From NCBI RefSeq assembly GCF_002159535.1, contig NZ_NFIU01000015.1:1-43756 (forward strand): a stretch of DNA of 43,756 bases. The letters run 5' to 3'. Each line of letters starts with the position of its first letter. Positions within the stretch are counted from its first letter, which is position 1. This stretch comes from Olsenella sp. An290. GTDB lineage: Bacteria; Actinomycetota; Coriobacteriia; Coriobacteriales; Atopobiaceae. Both the position numbers and the translations under genes were made by a program. Positions 1 through 9,732 of the stretch are shown here, in pieces. Under the pieces are notes generated by a model. It did no database searches. It was not told where the DNA came from and was given only the letters and a program-made list of their open reading frames with translations.

Positions 1-109
1 ATCGCCACCCAATACCGAGTAAATCACGGTGTTACTCACGCTTTTCGAGCCCACGAGGGCCCGGCATATCAAACCCGCTACCCAATCCCGGTAAGAAAAG
101 GGCCAAGAG
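1..109. repeat. 109-bp direct repeat, copy 1
   Basis: These bases recur identically at 311-419. The window begins inside or at the edge of the repeat, so its true left end is unknown. It contains two copies of a CCACCCAAT/CTACCCAAT motif (near 5 and 78) that belongs to the same family as the tandem units at 122-275. No gene is seen here; the reading frames crossing it are repetitive and lack ribosome binding sites. Confidence 0.9.
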
Positions 110-121
110 GCGGGGGGCGCG

Positions 122-275
122 ATTGGGTGGCATGCTTGATGCCCGGAGGGCCGTTGGGACGGTATTGGGTGGCATGTTTGATGCCCGGAGGCTGTTGGGA
201 CGGTATTGGGTGGCATGCTTGATGCTCAGGAGGCTGTTGGGACGGTATTGGGTGGCATGCTTGATGCTCGAGGCC
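122..275. repeat. Tandem 41-42 bp repeat, about 3.7 units
   Basis: Units begin at 122, 164, 205 and 247 with ATTGGGTGGCATG(C/T)TTGATG, giving periods of 42, 41 and 42 bp. The last unit runs into an inverted half-copy (CATCAAACTTGCCACCCAAT, 282-301), so the array ends as a dyad. The same motif in dyad form occurs at 12503-12550. It lies downstream of rsmI, whose transcription runs toward it. I see no protein-coding logic. Confidence 0.85.
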
Positions 276-310
276 GTCGCACATCAAACTTGCCACCCAA
301 TACCGAGCTA

Positions 311-419
311 ATCGCCACCCAATACCGAGTAAATCACGGTGTTACTCACGCTTTTCGAGCCCACGAGGGCCCGGCATATCAAACCCGCTACCCAATCCCG
401 GTAAGAAAAGGGCCAAGAG
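311..419. repeat. 109-bp direct repeat, copy 2
   Basis: Identical to 1-109 over 109 bases, then the copies diverge at the next base. The 310-bp spacing between copies includes the 41-42 bp tandem units, which suggests a larger segmental duplication whose left part lies outside the window. Bases 420-553 carry one more degenerate CTACCCAAT motif (near 451) and a GACGAGAAGAAC oligomer at 488-499, and are otherwise featureless up to the rsmI stop. Confidence 0.9.
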
Positions 420-553
420 CCGGAACTTGATGCGCACGAAAAGGGTCGACTACCCAATTTCGAACTCGTCCGAGGCCCCGGAAAGGGACGAGAAGAACCC
501 GCAGCTCGTAAAGCGCGGCCGCGCCCGGCGCGCGGCCCAAGACCCAGCCGCAC

Positions 554-1408
554 CTAGCCCGCAGCGGACACCACGGCGTCGTAGACCTCCGCGCGCGGCA
601 GGCCAAACGTCCGCGCGAGCCGCTTGGCCAGCGCGCTCTTGGGCTCGCCGGCGGCAAGCCCTGCGGCGATCTCCTCCTCGAGCGAGCGCTCGGGGCCGGA
701 TGCGGCCGCCCGACGCGCCGCGAGCTCCTCCGAGCCCGGCGCGGCGATCACGATCACGCACTCGCCGCGCACCTCGCCGCGCTCGGCGACCTCCGCCGCG
801 AGCTCCGACGCCTCGCCGCGCACGACCTCCTCGTGGAGCTTGGTGAGCTCGCGCACGAGCGCGACGCGACGCCCGCCCATCACCTCGGCCACGTTGGCGA
901 GCGTCTCGGCCACGCGCCGCGGGCTCTCGTAGACCACGAGCGTCCCCGGCACCGCGGCGAGCTCGCCCAGGCGCGCCAGCTGCGCGCCGCGGCGGCGCGG
1001 CAGGAACCCCTCGAAGAAGAAGTGCTCGCTCGCCAGGCCCGACGCCACGAGCGCACAGGTCACGGCGCTCGGCCCCGGCACCACCTCCACGCGCGTCCCG
1101 GCGTCGAGCGCGGCGTCGACGAGCCGCTGGCCCGGGTCGGAGACGCCCGGCATCCCCGCGTCGGAGACAAAGGCCACGCGCTCCCCCGCCGCCAGGCGCT
1201 CGAGCACCGAGGCCACGCGCCGCTCCATGACGTTCTCGTCGCAGCGCTCCAGGCGCGCGCGCAGGCCAAGCGCGCTCAGGAGGCGCCCTGTCACACGCGT
1301 GTCCTCGCACAGCACCACGTCGGCCTCCCCGAGCACCCGCCGCACGCGAGGCGAGGCGTCCTCGAGGTTTCCGATGGGCGTCCCGACGACGCTCAGGACT
1401 CCCGGCAT
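554..1408 (-). CDS. rsmI: 16S rRNA (cytidine(1402)-2'-O)-methyltransferase
   Basis: The 284-residue product matches RsmI, the tetrapyrrole-methylase-fold enzyme that 2'-O-methylates C1402 of 16S rRNA in the decoding centre using S-adenosylmethionine. Seen: N-terminal VGTPIGNLED, the CEDTR segment, FVSDAGMPGVSDPG and VPGPSAVTCAL, all in family order, and a length typical of the family. The ATG at 1408 is chosen because the RsmI fold starts a few residues later (MPGVLSVVGTP). It overlaps the stop of the upstream GH5-like gene (TGATG), which implies translational coupling. It is the last gene of queD - GH5-like - rsmI and is followed by repeat DNA rather than an obvious terminator. Confidence 0.95.
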   Translation of the reverse strand: MPGVLSVVGTPIGNLEDASPRVRRVLGEADVVLCEDTRVTGRLLSALGLRARLERCDENVMERRVASVLERLAAGERVAFVSDAGMPGVSDPGQRLVDAALDAGTRVEVVPGPSAVTCALVASGLASEHFFFEGFLPRRRGAQLARLGELAAVPGTLVVYESPRRVAETLANVAEVMGGRRVALVRELTKLHEEVVRGEASELAAEVAERGEVRGECVIVIAAPGSEELAARRAAASGPERSLEEEIAAGLAAGEPKSALAKRLARTFGLPRAEVYDAVVSAAG

Positions 1409-2451
1409 CAGACGATCATCCCGCGCTCGAAGGTGGCGAGCGCCACGCGCGCGTCCCACCCCGCGAGCATCCCGGAGGTCTTCCAGGTGTTGAAGAACCA
1501 GGCGGGGCACTTCTCGAACGAGCCGATCTGCTCGGACGTGTAGACGCGCTCGAGCGCGATCCGGCCCTCGGGCGTCATCTGGGAGTCGGCGATGGGCAGC
1601 GAGGCGGACCACTTGCCCACCATGACCGGCATGCGGGAGCGCCGGGCGTCGGCCACGTGGCGCTCGTGCGCGCTCACAAGGCGCCGCACGCCCGAGGGCC
1701 CGGACACGTCCATCCGCACGGACGGGCGGTCGAGGTGGCAGTCCAGCCAGACGTTCACGTAGTGCCGCTGAGCCATGAAGCGCCCCCACCCGGAGGGCAC
1801 GCCCCCGTCCGGGAGGATGAACACGGGGTCCTCCCCCGCCGCGGCGCGCACGAGCTCGTAGGCCTCGCGATAGTAGTTGCGCAGGCGGTGCAGGGGCACG
1901 CCGTCGGTGACCATGAGGCCGCGGCGGACCTGGGGGACCGCGTCGTCGGCCGGCTCAAAGCCAAAGAACCCCACGCGCGAGGCGTAGCGCTTGGCGAGCA
2001 TGTAGATGACGTTGAGCACCTCGCGGCGCGGCACGTGGCAGTCGGCGAGGTCAGGAGCCGTGCCGCTGTCGTGATGCGGGGCGCCGGGATTGATCGCAAG
2101 GGCAAAGACGACCTTGAGCCCGATCTCCTCCGCCCACTCGAGCGCCTGGTCAACGTACTCGATGCACCCGACGTACGGGCCCGGCGCGGGGCCCTGCTCG
2201 CCAAAGACGTACCACGGAACGGGAAGGCGCACGGCGTTGAAGCCGCGCGCGGCGATCTTGACGAAGTCCTCGCGCGTGACGAACTCCGCGCGGTGGGCGC
2301 GGACGAGCTCGGCGTAGCGCTGCGCGCCGAGCGTCGCGGCCAGGGCCCCCTCGTCCAGGGCGCCCGCCTGCGCAAAGAGCTCGGGCGTGACCCATGACTC
2401 AAGCGTCAGCCAGCCCGTGAGGTTAACTCCATGCAGGGGATGGTTGCCCAT
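1408..2451 (-). CDS. GH5-like (exo-beta-1,3-glucanase type) protein, active site altered
   Basis: A 347-residue TIM-barrel glycosidase homologue. The N-terminus GVNLTGWLTLESWVTPELF closely resembles the GVNLGGWLVLEPWITPSLF signature of exo-1,3-beta-glucanases in GH5, and no signal peptide is visible, so it is probably cytoplasmic. Two catalytic motifs are changed. The Asn-Glu-Pro acid/base motif reads Phe-Glu-Pro (E166 kept, preceding Asn lost). The nucleophile motif, normally VGEW, reads VGKW, with Lys280 (AAG at 1614-1612) replacing the nucleophilic Glu. Retaining glycosidase activity is therefore doubtful; a carbohydrate-binding or otherwise repurposed role is inference. It lies between queD (67-nt gap) and rsmI (overlapping stop/start). 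Confidence 0.8.
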   Translation of the reverse strand: MGNHPLHGVNLTGWLTLESWVTPELFAQAGALDEGALAATLGAQRYAELVRAHRAEFVTREDFVKIAARGFNAVRLPVPWYVFGEQGPAPGPYVGCIEYVDQALEWAEEIGLKVVFALAINPGAPHHDSGTAPDLADCHVPRREVLNVIYMLAKRYASRVGFFGFEPADDAVPQVRRGLMVTDGVPLHRLRNYYREAYELVRAAAGEDPVFILPDGGVPSGWGRFMAQRHYVNVWLDCHLDRPSVRMDVSGPSGVRRLVSAHERHVADARRSRMPVMVGKWSASLPIADSQMTPEGRIALERVYTSEQIGSFEKCPAWFFNTWKTSGMLAGWDARVALATFERGMIV

Positions 2452-2518
2452 TGCGCACCTCCGCCTCCCGCGACCGGCCGGCCGCGCTCCGCTCCTAACC
2501 TGAAGTATAGGTCGAATC

Positions 2519-2947
2519 CTACCCCTCGTCCCGGACATATATCGCACAGTTGAGCGGAGTCTCGTAGACGTCCACGCGCGAGCAGGGCATCCCCTGCTCG
2601 CACATGCGCTCGCAGAAGTGGCGCGCGAGGTTCTCGGCCGTCGTGCGGAAGGGAAGCACGGTGAGCGAGAAGCCCTCCGACTCGAGCGCCTCCAGCGTCG
2701 CCGGCGCGAGCGACCCCTCCTCCACGAGGAAGGTGTGGTCGAATTCCTCCGCGAGCGCGCGCAGGGCGCGCTTGAAGACGCCAAAGTCCACGACCATGTC
2801 GCGCTGCGTGCCCTCCGAGCCGAGCTCGGGGGCGGAGAGGTAGGCTACGACGCGCCAGCGGTGGCCGTGCAGGTTCTCGCACTTTCCGTAGTAGTCCGTC
2901 AGGAAGTGGGCGGAGTCAAAGCTCGCCTCGGTCATGAGTCCGTACAT
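2519..2947 (-). CDS. queD: 6-carboxy-5,6,7,8-tetrahydropterin synthase (QueD family)
   Basis: The 142-residue product belongs to the 6-pyruvoyl-tetrahydropterin synthase/QueD family, the second step of 7-deazaguanine (queuosine precursor) synthesis from GTP. Visible zinc ligands are His14 (SAHF) and His27/His29 (HGH). Cys23 (GKCENLHGH) and Asp70-His71 (FDHTF) fit the catalytic residues, and Glu129 (VYETP) fits the pterin anchor. The ATG at 2947 follows a clear GAGGAGG ribosome binding site. No other queuosine gene is in the window. It heads the three-gene minus-strand group ending in rsmI and is divergent from the transglutaminase gene. A PTPS sensu stricto cannot be excluded, but the CxxxHGH arrangement and bacterial context favour QueD. 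Confidence 0.88.
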   Translation of the reverse strand: MYGLMTEASFDSAHFLTDYYGKCENLHGHRWRVVAYLSAPELGSEGTQRDMVVDFGVFKRALRALAEEFDHTFLVEEGSLAPATLEALESEGFSLTVLPFRTTAENLARHFCERMCEQGMPCSRVDVYETPLNCAIYVRDEG

Positions 2948-3158
2948 GGGGCCTCCTCGGGAGTGTGGTGGGAGCTCCATGGTAGCGCGCCGCGCAGGAC
3001 AGGTCAGCCCACGCGCGACGGCCGCCGCCTCGGGCGAGAAGGACCGTGCGACGCTGCCCGCGGCCGCGCCCCAGCCCCGCCCGGTGACGTTGGCGTACCA
3101 TGGGCGGGCACACCCCTCCGGCGCGCCCGAGCGCGCCCGAGCGACCGAAGGAGCCCCC

Positions 3159-5786
3159 ATGCCGCTCTCCCCCGAGCTTCTCGCCTACACCGCCGCCCGC
3201 TACGAGGCCCGCCTGCCGCACCTGGGCGAGCGTGCCCGGGACGCCGAGGCCGCGCTCGCGGGCGCCCCCGCCGACGAGGCCGCCCTCACGCGGTACTTCC
3301 TCGCCACGCTCCCGCTCACGGACGTCTTCGACGCCCCGGTCGACCTGCTGCGCTCCTTTGCGCGCCATGCGCTCGAGCTGCGCAAGGGCCCCGCCGCGGA
3401 CGTCCCCGAGGACCTCTTCGTCCACTACGTCGCCTGCCCGCGCGTCAACAACGAGCCCCTCTCCGACTGCCGCGCCGCCCTGCGCGACGAGCTCGTGCCG
3501 CGCCTCGCGGGGCTCTCCGGCGAGCGCACCGTCATCGAGGTCAACTACTGGTGCGCCGAGATGGCCACCTACCAGGCCACGGACGGCCGCACCCTCGGGG
3601 CGCCCGGCGTCATAGCCGGCGCGGCCGGGCGCTGCGGCGAGGAGTCGACGCTCCTCGTGACGGCCCTGCGCGCGGTGGGCATCCCGGCCCGCCAGCTCTA
3701 CGTGCCCTGGTGGGCGCACTGCGACGACAACCACGCCTGGGTTGAGGCCTGGGCGGACGGCCGCTGGCACTACCTCGGCGCCTGCGAGCCCGAGGAGGCG
3801 CTCGACCGCGGCTGGTTCACCGCCGCCTCGGGACGCGCCCCGATGGTGGCCACGCGGCTCTTCTCGGACTTTGGCTGCGACCCGGAGGACGTGGCGGGCA
3901 GCACGGGCTGCACCGTGCTCGTCAACGTGACGGCGCGCTACGCCGCCACCACGCGCCTCTCCGTGCGCGCGACGCTCCCGGACGGCGCGCCCGCGGCGGG
4001 CGCCGCCGTGGCCTTCGAGGTGCTCAACATGGCCGGCTGGCGCCCGCTCACCGTGCTCCGCGCGGACGCGGAGGGCCGCTGCTCCCTCGAGCTCGGCCGC
4101 GGAAGCGTCCGCGTGCACGCCTCGGCGGGCCGCCTCATGGCCGAGAAGGACGTGGACACCGCCACGACCTCCGAGGTGGCCCTCGCGCTCGCCCCGGCGC
4201 CGGGCGGGGCCGTCGCGGGCGCCTGGCACGACGTCGACGTGCGCGCCCCCGAGGACCATCCGGCCCCCACGCAGGCGCTCTCCCCCGAGGGCGCCGCGCG
4301 CGGCCGGGCTCGCAAGGCGGCCGCCGACGCGGCCCGGCGCGGGCGCGTGGGGCGGATGCGCGAGCGCGCGGCCGAGCTCGCCTCCCGCGCGGCCGAGCTG
4401 CGCCCCGCTGACGACGCCGCGCTCGTGGCGCGCGTCCTCGACGCCGCGCGCGGCCACGCGGAGGAGATCTTCTCGTTCCTCACCGCCGGCACGGAGCCCG
4501 AGCGCCTGGCGCTCCTTGCCACCCTCGCCGAGAAGGACTACCTGGACGCCGACCCCGCCGTCCTCGAGCACCACCTCCGCTCCGCCCTTGCTGGCAAACG
4601 TGACCGGGCGGGCCGCCACGATCGGGCCGCCGAGGCTCCGGCGGCGGCCGAGCCCGCCGTTGCCCCCGAGCCCGAACGCGACCTCTGGGAGCACGCCGTC
4701 CTCTCGCCGCGCATCGGCCTCGAGCACCTGAGCGCGTGGCGACCGGCCCTTCCCGACGCGCTGCCGCCCGAGCTCGCCGCGCTCGTGGCCACCGACCCGG
4801 CCGCCGCGTGGGCCTGGCTCGCCTCCCGCCTGTCCTTCTCGCCCGCCGAGCACCTGGCCAAGCTCGTCGGCACGCCCGCAGGCGCGCTCGCGTCCGGCGA
4901 GGCCTCGGAGGTGACGCTGCGCACGCTCTTCGTGGCGGCGTGCCGCAGCCTTGGGGTGCCCGCGCGGCTCGCGCCCGCGGACGGCCGCGCCGAGGTGCTC
5001 GGGGAGGGCCGCTGGACCTGCGTCGAGGGCGCGGCCGCGGGCGAGCGCACCTGGCCCCTCGCCATCGCCGGCGAGGAGGGTGCCCCGCTCTCCTACGGGA
5101 CCGACTGGGGCCTGGCGCGCCTGGGGGCCGCCATGCAGACCGACGGCCAGGAGCTCTGGGGCTTCCACCAGCTCGACCTCTGGGACGCGGACCCCGCAAG
5201 GCTCGAGGTGCCGGCGGGGACCTACCGCCTCACCTCCACGACGCGCCTGCCCAACGGCAACCAGCAGGCCACGGAGCGCGTCTTTGAGGTGAGCGGCCCC
5301 TGCGCCCTCACCGTGCGCCGGCGCGAGCCGCGCCCGGAGGACCTGCTCCAGCGCATCCCCCTCCCCGGCGCCGCCCCGCTCGTCGACGGGCGAGGGGGCC
5401 TTACGCTCCTCGCGTTCCTGGAGCCGGCCGAGGAGCCCACGGAGCACCTGCTGAACGAGCTCGCGGACGCCGCCGACGCCGTGGCCGCCTCGAAGGTCCT
5501 GGTGACGCTCGTGACCCGCGGGGACGCCGGGGACGACCCCACGCTCGGGCGCGCGCTCGGGGCGCTGGGCGCGGCCGGGGCCGCCGTGACGCTCGCGCAC
5601 GACGACTTCTCCGAGCTGCCCGAGCGCCTCGCGCGCCGCATGTTCGCCAACCCCGAGCTGCTTCCCCTGGCCCTGCTCCTCGACGCCCGGGCCGGGGACG
5701 GGGGCGCGCCCGTGGGCCTCTTCGCGCGCGGCGGCTACGCCGTGGGGACCGTGGAGCTGGTCCTGCGCCTCGCCGCGCTGGCGTAG
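3159..5786 (+). CDS. Large transglutaminase-like domain protein
   Basis: An 875-residue protein with a transglutaminase/peptidase-like core in its first quarter. Cys159 (AAGRCGEES) and His192 (DDNHAWVEAW) form the dyad, followed by an acidic position in GACEPEEALDRGWF, as in related bacterial proteins. After about residue 265 come a probable beta-sandwich segment, an Ala/Arg-rich helical stretch (about 375-500), and a second, degenerate transglutaminase-like region (about 530-680) without an obvious Cys-His pair. No signal peptide or membrane segment is visible, so a cytoplasmic location is likely. The ATG at 3159 has GAAGGAG upstream. Substrate unknown; hydrolysis or cross-linking of Gln-containing or peptidoglycan-type peptides is only a family-level guess. 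Confidence 0.8.
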   Translation: MPLSPELLAYTAARYEARLPHLGERARDAEAALAGAPADEAALTRYFLATLPLTDVFDAPVDLLRSFARHALELRKGPAADVPEDLFVHYVACPRVNNEPLSDCRAALRDELVPRLAGLSGERTVIEVNYWCAEMATYQATDGRTLGAPGVIAGAAGRCGEESTLLVTALRAVGIPARQLYVPWWAHCDDNHAWVEAWADGRWHYLGACEPEEALDRGWFTAASGRAPMVATRLFSDFGCDPEDVAGSTGCTVLVNVTARYAATTRLSVRATLPDGAPAAGAAVAFEVLNMAGWRPLTVLRADAEGRCSLELGRGSVRVHASAGRLMAEKDVDTATTSEVALALAPAPGGAVAGAWHDVDVRAPEDHPAPTQALSPEGAARGRARKAAADAARRGRVGRMRERAAELASRAAELRPADDAALVARVLDAARGHAEEIFSFLTAGTEPERLALLATLAEKDYLDADPAVLEHHLRSALAGKRDRAGRHDRAAEAPAAAEPAVAPEPERDLWEHAVLSPRIGLEHLSAWRPALPDALPPELAALVATDPAAAWAWLASRLSFSPAEHLAKLVGTPAGALASGEASEVTLRTLFVAACRSLGVPARLAPADGRAEVLGEGRWTCVEGAAAGERTWPLAIAGEEGAPLSYGTDWGLARLGAAMQTDGQELWGFHQLDLWDADPARLEVPAGTYRLTSTTRLPNGNQQATERVFEVSGPCALTVRRREPRPEDLLQRIPLPGAAPLVDGRGGLTLLAFLEPAEEPTEHLLNELADAADAVAASKVLVTLVTRGDAGDDPTLGRALGALGAAGAAVTLAHDDFSELPERLARRMFANPELLPLALLLDARAGDGGAPVGLFARGGYAVGTVELVLRLAALA

Positions 5787-5868
5787 GGCGGCGCCGGGCG
5801 ACCGGCCGCGGAAGGGGCGCGGCCGTCCCCGACCGCAGCGCCGCAACGAGGACGGCGAGAAGAACGAG

Positions 5869-5900
5869 CGGGGCCCCGGGCACGTCTGCCCGGGGCCCCG
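5869..5900. terminator. Bidirectional hairpin terminator
   Basis: A perfect 14-bp stem (5869-5882 with 5887-5900) closes a CGTC loop between the convergent transglutaminase and ricT genes. No T-tract follows on either side, so its strength is uncertain, but position and stability fit a shared terminator. A GGCGAGAAGAAC oligomer lies immediately left of it (5854-5865). Confidence 0.75.
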
Positions 5901-5961
5901 CCTGCCGTGCAGGTCATGGCCGCGCCAGGAGGGTGCGGCGGCCTGCCGCGGCCCGCGCGCC

Positions 5962-7472
5962 CTACTCGCCGGAGGGCGCTCCTCCCTCGCCGGAGGCTCC
6001 CGAGCGCCCGCGGCCGCCCCGGCGGCGCCGGCGGCGCGGACGGTCCGCGCCCTCGGGCCCCTGCGGGGCGCCGGAGCCCTGCTGGAAGTGCTTCGGCGCC
6101 GGCTTCTGCCCGCCGGCCGCGCCCTGGCCGCCGGCGGCCTGGGCGCGTTTCTTGCGCGAGGGCTGCATGCCCCGCGGCTGCGCGCCCTTCTCGGCCTGGC
6201 CGCCCTTGTCGCCCGGGCGCCGCGTGCGGCGGGCGGGCTGCTGCGCGGGACCGTCGGGGGCGGGGGCGCCCTCGGCGGCCTGGTGGTGGCGACGGCGACG
6301 CGTCGGCTGGCCCTCGGGAGAGCCGGCGGTCACGTCAAGGGGGGCAGGCGCGCCCCCGTCGCCCGGGCGGCGCTTGCGACGACGGCGCGCGGGCGCCTCG
6401 TCGCCGGAGGGGGCGCCCGCGGCGTCGCGACGCGCGTTCTTCTCGCGCTGCGGGCCCTTCTCGCCGGCCGGGCCCCCGTTGGAGGGGCGGCGGCGCTTGC
6501 GCTTGGGCTCGACGAAGATGTCCGAGGCGTCCGGCGCGGGCTCGGGGACGACGCCCATCTTGCGGTCCAGCTCGGCGAGCGCCATCTGCACGTCCGGGGA
6601 CTCCAGGCGGTCGAGCACCTCGCGCGTCACGGTGTCCGGGCGGCAGGGGCACCCCAGCTCCTCGGACTTCTTGTGCGCGGCCTCGGAGGCCGTCATGTCG
6701 GCGAGCGCCACGCGGACCTGCTTGCCGTTCTCAAGGCGCAGGCAGATCTGCTCCTTGGGCGTGTCGTACTCGACGATCTTGCCCTTGCCGAGCGGCGTGT
6801 CGATCACGGCGTTCTTCTTGGGCGCGCGGCTCTTGAAGTCGCGGTAGGCCTCGAACTCGTAGCGCAGGCAGCACATGAGCCGGCCGCACGCGCCGGAGAT
6901 CTTGGTGGAGTTGAGGGGCAGGTCCTGCTCCTTGGCCATGCGGATGGACACCGGGTCAAAGCCCGTGGCAAACCGACGGCAGCAGAGCTCCTGGCCGCAG
7001 TGGCCGTAGCCGCCCACGATGGCGGCCTCCTCGCGCACGCCGATCTGGCGCATGTCGATGCGGACGTGGAACTCGCGCGCGAGGTCGCGCACGAGCTGGC
7101 GGAAGTCCACGCGCTCCTCGGCGGCAAAGTAGCAGACGGCCTTCTCGCCGTCGAAGAGGTACTCCACCCCCACGGGCTTCATGTCCAGCCCGGACTCCTT
7201 GACGAGGCGACGAAACGTCGGCATGGCCTCGTCGCCGCGGCGGGCGAGCCCGTCGGCGCGCTCGAGGTCGGCGTCCGTGGCCAGGCGGACCACGGAGCGC
7301 AGCTGCGCGTGGCCGATCGTGGCGGAGAGCTCGTCGGCGCTCACCTCGCGGGCGTCTGCCGTGGCCAGGCCGATCTCACGGCCGCGCTCGGTTGCGCAGA
7401 TGACGTGGTCGCCCTCCTGGGCGCCGGTGCCCGCCGGGTCGAACCACAGGTCGCGGGCGGCATACGAGAACT

Positions 7473-7494
<22 letters not shown>
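5962..7494 (-). CDS. ricT: RicT/YaaT-like PSP1 domain protein with long basic tail
   Basis: The 510-residue product has an N-terminal PSP1 (YaaT/RicT) module of about 270 residues. Two conserved cysteine motifs, GYGHCGQELCCRRF and GACGRLMCC, are the kind that ligate Fe-S clusters in the RicAFT (Y) complex of Bacillus, which promotes RNase Y-dependent mRNA maturation. After about residue 330 the protein becomes a long, low-complexity tail rich in Lys, Arg, Gly, Ala and Gln with RRRR clusters, nearly doubling the usual length; it looks disordered and nucleic-acid binding (inference). Start ATG at 7494 follows AAGGAGG inside the end of holB, overlapping it by 22 nt. The tmk-holB-ricT order is a common Gram-positive arrangement. 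Confidence 0.9.
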
Positions 7495-8640
<1,146 letters not shown>

Positions 8641-8648
<8 letters not shown>

Positions 8649-9261
8649 CCCAAAGATCGTCGAGCGCGGCGAGGACACGGGCCGTGACCTCTTCCTTCTT
8701 GCCCGAGGCGTCCACGAGGCGCACGCGGGAGGGCTCCTCGGAGGCGAGGCGCAGGTAGGCGTTGCGCACGCGCTCCTGGAACGCGAGGCCCTCGGCCTCC
8801 ATGCGGTCGACGCCGCCGGCCGTGGCGCGCGCAAAGCCAAGCGCGGGGTCGAGGTCAAGCACGAGCGTGCGGTCGGGCACGCGCCCGCAGCTGCCGAGCA
8901 CGTTGGACTGGCGGACGAGCGTCTCGTCGAGGCCGCGGCCGCCGGCCTGGTAGGCGAAGGTGGAGTCGTAGTAGCGGTCGCACAGGACGCAGGCGCCGCG
9001 CTCGAGCGCGGGCTCGATCACCTGGCGCACGAGCTGGGCGCGGCTCGCCTCGTAGAGCAGGAGCTCGCACTCCGGGACCATCTCCGCGTTGGCGGGGTCC
9101 AGAAGCAGCGCGCGGACCTTCTCCGAGATGGGGGTGCCGCCGGGCTCGCGCAGGCGCACGACCTCGCGGCCGCGCGCCTCGAGCGCCGCGGCGACGAGCG
9201 TCGCCTGCGTGGTCTTTCCGCAGCCGTCCGCCCCCTCGAGCGTGATGAACACCCCGCGCAT
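8641..9261 (-). CDS. tmk: Thymidylate kinase
   Basis: The 206-residue product phosphorylates dTMP to dTDP. Seen: P-loop EGADGCGKTT near the N-terminus, the DRYYDS motif (DR(Y/H) of thymidylate kinases), REPGGTPISEKVR, and a plausible LID region. Length is typical. ATG at 9261 has GGGAGG upstream. It heads the tmk-holB-ricT operon and overlaps the holB start. Its upstream side is the 61-bp repeat array; I did not find a convincing -35/-10 pair in 9262-9367. Confidence 0.95.
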
Positions 9262-9367
9262 GTGCCTCCCTCCGGGCCCGGTACCAGTCGCTCTATGGTA
9301 GCGCGTCCCAGGGGTGCGCCGCGAGAAAACCATGCGCCGAGGTCGCGCGGGCGAGGAGGAGCGCGAG

Positions 9368-9647
9368 CTCGCTCAAAGTCACGTTCTTCTCGCGTTCTTC
9401 TCGCGTTCTTCTCGCCCGAGCGTGACTTCGAGTGAGTTAGGCGGCCGAGCTCGCTCAAAGTCACGCTTTCGGGGCGGTTAGCGTGACTTTAAGCGAGTCG
9501 CGAGAGAAAGCTCACCCATGGTCACGCTTTCGGGGCCGCAAGCGTGACTTCGAGCGAGTCGAATTTGTCAGCTCATTCTTAGTCACGTTTTCGAGAAGAA
9601 AGCGTGACTTTGCGTGAGTCGCGAGAGAAAGCTCGCGCGAAGTCACG
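9368..9647. repeat. Array of alternating 16-nt inverted half-sites, 61-bp period (locus 1)
   Basis: Nine half-sites with consensus CTC(A/G)YNNNNAGTCACG (L) or its complement (R) alternate strictly: L 9368, R 9421, L 9450, R 9482, L 9511, R 9543, L 9572, R 9603, L 9632. Every R-to-L step is exactly 29 bp; L-to-R steps are 32, 32 and 31, except the first (53), where the loop is lengthened by tandem GTTCTTCTCGC copies. L-R pairs form hairpins with arms extended by CTTT/AAAG. The 471-nt gap 9262-9732 holds this array and no gene; 9648-9732 is featureless apart from one more GTCCTTCTCG. Confidence 0.92.
9383..9415. repeat. Three tandem GTTCTTCTCG(C) copies
   Basis: Three consecutive copies of GTTCTTCTCGC sit in the loop of the first hairpin of the array. 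The same oligomer is scattered through the whole window on both strands, including inside genes. The tandem run looks like local expansion of one copy. Confidence 0.9.
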
Positions 9648-9732
9648 TTCTTCTCGCGCGCTCCGCGGCGCACGCCCCGACCCCGCCACGCCCCGCGGCC
9701 GCACGTCCTTCTCGCCTGAGCGGCCAGACGCG

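Noticed and set aside
123-430. Small peptide genes in the tandem repeats
   Set aside because: Frames come from the repeat units (MGGMLDA-type translations) with no ribosome binding sites.
2916-5846. 976-aa open frame on the minus strand
   Set aside because: It is the antisense shadow of the transglutaminase gene; no ribosome binding site, no recognisable domain, and composition is of the low-complexity Arg/Gly/Ala kind expected from GC-rich antisense frames.
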